From assembly GCA_026387055.1 (NCBI GenBank), contig JAPLML010000037.1, forward strand, positions 1 to 6,670: DNA of 6,670 bases. Reading direction: 5' to 3'. Positions 3,843 through 6,670 of this stretch are shown here, in pieces. This DNA is from Planctomycetota bacterium. Lineage in GTDB: Bacteria > Planctomycetota > Phycisphaerae > FEN-1346. The translations under genes and the position numbers were made by a program. The notes beneath the pieces are model-generated. The model searched no databases, was not told where the DNA came from, and worked only from the letters and a program-made list of their open reading frames with translations. Numbering within the stretch: the stretch's first letter is position 1; each line of letters opens with the position of its first letter.

Positions 3843-6590
3843 CTATGGCATCGGCTTCGTGGGACCGGAAGCCACGGCGGCCGGGCGGTTCGCGCGGAAA
3901 ATGTAGTCGGGCCAGAGGGGGCAGTTCAGGTCCGTCCAGCACTTGATCCGCTGCACCTCGTCGCGCGTCAGTTTGACGTCGTAGTGTCCGGCGTCCAACA
4001 CCTTCCAGAGGCGGCTCTTGGCCGTGCCGAACGAGAGCGGCGGCGCCTTCGAGTGCTCCTGCCCCCACTGGCAGTTGAAGTAATGGACCCAGCCTTGCTC
4101 GATGAGCGTGCGGTAGGACGCGGGCACGTTGCCGGCATCGAGGGTCGCGGCAAGGTTGAACTTCTGCTTGTCGGCCGCGTCGTGGCAGCGGACGCACCGG
4201 GCGTCCCAGACGGGCTGGACCACCTTCTCATACGAGAACGGCCCTGCACCCCAGGGCGGAGGTTGAAGCGTGCTCGGCGGGCGATTCAGGGCGGCCGCGC
4301 GCCGCACCGGCGGGGCCGAGGCCCGGTCCTCGTGGCATCCGATGCAGCCGCGCCGCTCCCCCGGCTGAAGCTGCACGACGCTCCGCATCCGCTGGAGCTC
4401 GTTGAAGTCCGCATCGAGCACCTGGAAGTAGAGCACCTTTCCGGCCGGGGCCAGGAAACTGGCCGAGCCGTCTTCCTCCACCGGCACGATGCCCAGGTCC
4501 CCCTTGGCCACGTACGTCGGCCAGCCGAACGGGCCGCTCACGAGGTGGGTCGGCGTGGCGTACCAGTCCATGAAGGGCTCGTGGTCCTTCTGGTACTCGC
4601 CGTTGGGCTGGCGGAGGAGGTCGGCCCGGAGTTCCTGGCACACGCGGATGTACTTGGCGGCGCCGCGCTTGACGGCCGGCCCGAGGCCCTGGTACACGTC
4701 GGCCACGAAGAAGTGGCCCCGTGGGTCTTGGCTGTCCTTCATCTCGTCCGCACTGCTGATCACCGGCGGACGCGGGACGGCGCGAAACGGCGTGGGCGCC
4801 ATGCTGCCTACGCCCGAGTCCAGGTAGAGGACCTCGCGGTTCCCGAACCGGTCGATCACGTAGAGGCCGAACTTGTCTTCGGGGGCGTGGCTGCACAGGA
4901 TGTAGTCGCGGCCGAGGGGCGTCGGGTTGCGGAAACACTCGCGCATCGCCCACGACATGTGGAAGTGGGGCGGGGAATCGGGCGTGAGGCTCCGGACGAG
5001 TTCAGGGGAGAATCGCCCCTTCATGGCCTCGACGAGCGCCACGGGGCCGTTCAGGTCCCCGCCGTGCGACATCAGGATGGCGCAGAGTTCGCTCGTTCCC
5101 GGCACCTCGCGCCCGTTGACGTAGCAGTACCGCGTGTTGTTCCCGAAGAGGAGTTCCGGGTGCGTGCCGTCGGGCCGGATGGCCCACAAGGTGTGGCCGA
5201 AGTCGGCCCCTTTGTCGAGGTACTCCGAGCGGGTCCAGAGGATGCGTCCGTCGCTCATGACGGACGGCGCCCACTCGCTTATGTTCGCGTACGACAGGGC
5301 CCGCATGTTCCGCCCATCGGCGTCCATGCGGAACAGGACGAAGGCCTGGGGGCGCCAGCAGAGGTAGCGTCCCTTGCACCGGGTGGACAGGAACGCCACG
5401 CCGCCGTCCGGGAGCGGGCATGGGTAGACGTCGTAGAAGGGCCCGTCGGTGAGTTGCCGGAGGCCGCTGCCGTCGGCGTTCATGACCATGAGGCGGAAGT
5501 AGTCGCCCTTCGCGGCCTGGTAAGCGAAGTAGACCTTGCGGAGGTCGAACGTGGCCACGGGGTCCCGCGCCACCCCGCCGCGGGCGTCGAAGAGCGGCGC
5601 GAGCCGCGCGGCGGCGGGTTCCAGGCGTCCGCCGCGTCGCGGAATGTCGAGCAGGCAAACCGCCCCGCCGGGTCCGCCCTGGGCGTCAAAGAGGTCGCTG
5701 TAGTTGTGAGACGGGAGGAAGGGCTGGCGCTTGACGAAAAGGATTCGCTCGACGGGCGCCAGCGCCGGGTCGCGCAGCATCAGGCGCCGCTTGGCCAGCC
5801 GCGCCCTGAAGAAGACCTCCCACTCGCCGGCCGCATCGGGCTTGGCGTTCTCGGGCGGCGGCTGGCGCGGCGTGAGGGCGGCCCACTCGGCGCGTTCCGC
5901 CGACACGTCCAGCCCCTGGGCGGCGAAACGGGCCAGCATGTCTTCCATTTGCGACAGCACCCGAACCAGCGGGTCCGCCGCGCCGGTCTTGTTCCAGGAG
6001 CGCTCCTCGGAGGAGAACGCGTAGGCGAGCAGGGCGTCTTCGCTGACCGGCCCTGCGGCCGGGAGGGGCCGAACGATGGTGGCGGCCGGCCTCGCGCCCG
6101 CCTCGGCGACCTTCTGCCACTGCCGCCCGTCGACCGACACCTGGACCTCAAACCACCCGGGCATCCGGTCGCGGTAGCGGCCGTCGCGGTCGCGCGAGAA
6201 GACGACCTTGCCGACCTTCGCGACCTTGGGCAGCTCGATCTGGCCCCATTCCTCCGCGGTCCCGGCCGCAATCCAACTGTGGCTGTTGCCGTAGAGGCCG
6301 TCGTTGAGGTGCGCGACCTGGTGGATGGCGTAGCCAGGCAGACAAGACGACGCCGTTGCCTTGGCCCCTGCGGCGGCAAGCGCCAGGTTGCCCGGACCCT
6401 CCGGGCCGTAGATCTCCAGTTCATCGAGGCACGGCGGGCCGTCGGCGCTCTCGTGGATCAGGAATCGGACGAACCGGGCCTCCGTGGGCGGGAACGTCAC
6501 CTCGTTCGGCTTGTCCGGCAGGATCGGCGCTGCGGCGGCAAGGGCCGCGACCCACACAAGCACCACGCCGAGAAGAGCCGCCCTTCGCAT
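3843..6590 (-). CDS. HzsA-related exported dihaem protein with discoidin-like domain and beta-propeller
   Basis: The product has 915 residues and starts with a signal peptide (about 1-21, MRRAALLGVVLVWVAALAAA). Residues about 31-175 resemble an F5/8 type C (discoidin) domain, with RFVRFLIHES, CLDELEIYG and FEVQVSVDGRQWQKV. A helical linker leads to ILFVKRQPFLPSHNYSDLFD (283-302), typical of this family. Residues about 305-600 look like a TolB/PD40-type beta-propeller (MNADGSGLRQLTDGP, LPDGGVAFLSTRC, MSDGRILWTR). Residues about 620-740 resemble the middle domain named after hydrazine synthase alpha. Two c-type haem motifs follow: CIGCH (749-753) and CVRCH (799-803). The C-terminus ends in the family-like WTDLNCPLWPDYI (885-897). 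Such HzsA-related proteins occur, to my knowledge, in many non-anammox planctomycetes, so hydrazine synthesis should not be assumed. A periplasmic or extracellular electron-transfer or redox role, perhaps on a surface or glycan, is inference. GGGAGAG upstream supports the ATG at 6590. Confidence 0.88.
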   Translation of the reverse strand: MRRAALLGVVLVWVAALAAAAPILPDKPNEVTFPPTEARFVRFLIHESADGPPCLDELEIYGPEGPGNLALAAAGAKATASSCLPGYAIHQVAHLNDGLYGNSHSWIAAGTAEEWGQIELPKVAKVGKVVFSRDRDGRYRDRMPGWFEVQVSVDGRQWQKVAEAGARPAATIVRPLPAAGPVSEDALLAYAFSSEERSWNKTGAADPLVRVLSQMEDMLARFAAQGLDVSAERAEWAALTPRQPPPENAKPDAAGEWEVFFRARLAKRRLMLRDPALAPVERILFVKRQPFLPSHNYSDLFDAQGGPGGAVCLLDIPRRGGRLEPAAARLAPLFDARGGVARDPVATFDLRKVYFAYQAAKGDYFRLMVMNADGSGLRQLTDGPFYDVYPCPLPDGGVAFLSTRCKGRYLCWRPQAFVLFRMDADGRNMRALSYANISEWAPSVMSDGRILWTRSEYLDKGADFGHTLWAIRPDGTHPELLFGNNTRYCYVNGREVPGTSELCAILMSHGGDLNGPVALVEAMKGRFSPELVRSLTPDSPPHFHMSWAMRECFRNPTPLGRDYILCSHAPEDKFGLYVIDRFGNREVLYLDSGVGSMAPTPFRAVPRPPVISSADEMKDSQDPRGHFFVADVYQGLGPAVKRGAAKYIRVCQELRADLLRQPNGEYQKDHEPFMDWYATPTHLVSGPFGWPTYVAKGDLGIVPVEEDGSASFLAPAGKVLYFQVLDADFNELQRMRSVVQLQPGERRGCIGCHEDRASAPPVRRAAALNRPPSTLQPPPWGAGPFSYEKVVQPVWDARCVRCHDAADKQKFNLAATLDAGNVPASYRTLIEQGWVHYFNCQWGQEHSKAPPLSFGTAKSRLWKVLDAGHYDVKLTRDEVQRIKCWTDLNCPLWPDYIFRANRPAAVASGPTKPMP

Positions 6591-6596
6591 AAGAGT

Positions 6597-6603
6597 CTCT
6601 CCC
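6597..6603 (-). promoter_or_regulatory. Ribosome binding site GGGAGAG for the HzsA-related gene
   Basis: On the minus strand GGGAGAG contains a GGAG core (6599-6602) 8 bases before the ATG at 6590. It supports this start, which is also the one that gives a clean signal peptide. Confidence 0.7.
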
Positions 6604-6632
6604 TGGTCCGGTACCGCCTCTCACCGTTCCAG

Positions 6633-6638
6633 ACTATA
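6633..6638 (-). promoter_or_regulatory. Possible -10 element upstream of the HzsA-related gene
   Basis: TATAGT on the minus strand matches five of six bases of the -10 consensus and lies about 43 bases before the start codon, in the only AT-richer patch upstream of the gene. No good -35 partner is present at 16-18 bases: TAGTAT at 6656-6661 matches poorly. The call is therefore weak. Confidence 0.22.
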
Positions 6639-6670
6639 CGGAGATTCCCGGACAAATACTACAACGCCAC

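Noticed and set aside
3843..6590. A genuine hydrazine synthase alpha subunit (hzsA).
   Set aside because: Related proteins occur in non-anammox bacteria, the flanking genes are not anammox genes, there is an extra discoidin-like domain, and the tyrosine I expect after the first CxxCH is absent. HzsA-related is the safer name.

Overview
The window looks like a GC-rich bacterial chromosome segment, most probably from a planctomycete or another member of the PVC group. The pointers are two exported proteins of types common in planctomycete secretomes: an HzsA-related protein with a discoidin-like N-terminus, a beta-propeller and two CxxCH haem sites, and a DUF6259-like putative glycoside hydrolase. 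GC-rich intergenic DNA full of palindromic repeats fits too. This taxonomic call is inference; there is no rRNA or other marker gene here.

Layout, all confident genes on the minus strand. Bases 1-372 hold the first 124 codons of a small membrane-anchored protein of unknown function, which runs off the left edge. It has its own ribosome binding site and a plausible promoter. Bases 373-1328 hold no confident gene. They contain a possible degraded coding remnant (472-715) and then a dense array of about a dozen perfect or near-perfect hairpins (749-1200). Eight of these lie between the arms of a perfect 17-bp inverted repeat (695-711 and 1047-1063). Bases 1329-3683 encode the DUF6259-like enzyme, with a signal peptide, a beta-sandwich, a putative (beta/alpha)8 barrel and a C-terminal beta domain. 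Bases 3684-3842 are an intergenic gap dominated by an 89-base nested palindrome (3710-3798). Bases 3843-6590 encode the HzsA-related protein. Bases 6591-6670 are its upstream region.

The HzsA-related gene and the DUF6259 gene lie head to tail with a 159-base gap and may be co-transcribed, in which case the palindrome would lie in the message between them. Both products carry signal peptides, so both are expected outside the cytoplasm. A reasonable but unproven picture is an exported carbohydrate-active enzyme next to an exported dihaem protein with a possible glycan-binding domain.

The most unusual material is non-coding: the hairpin array enclosed by the 17-bp inverted repeat, and the palindrome-within-palindrome between the two large genes. 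Either could be a non-autonomous mobile repeat; the array could also be a large structured RNA. No CRISPR array, transposase, tRNA or rRNA was seen.
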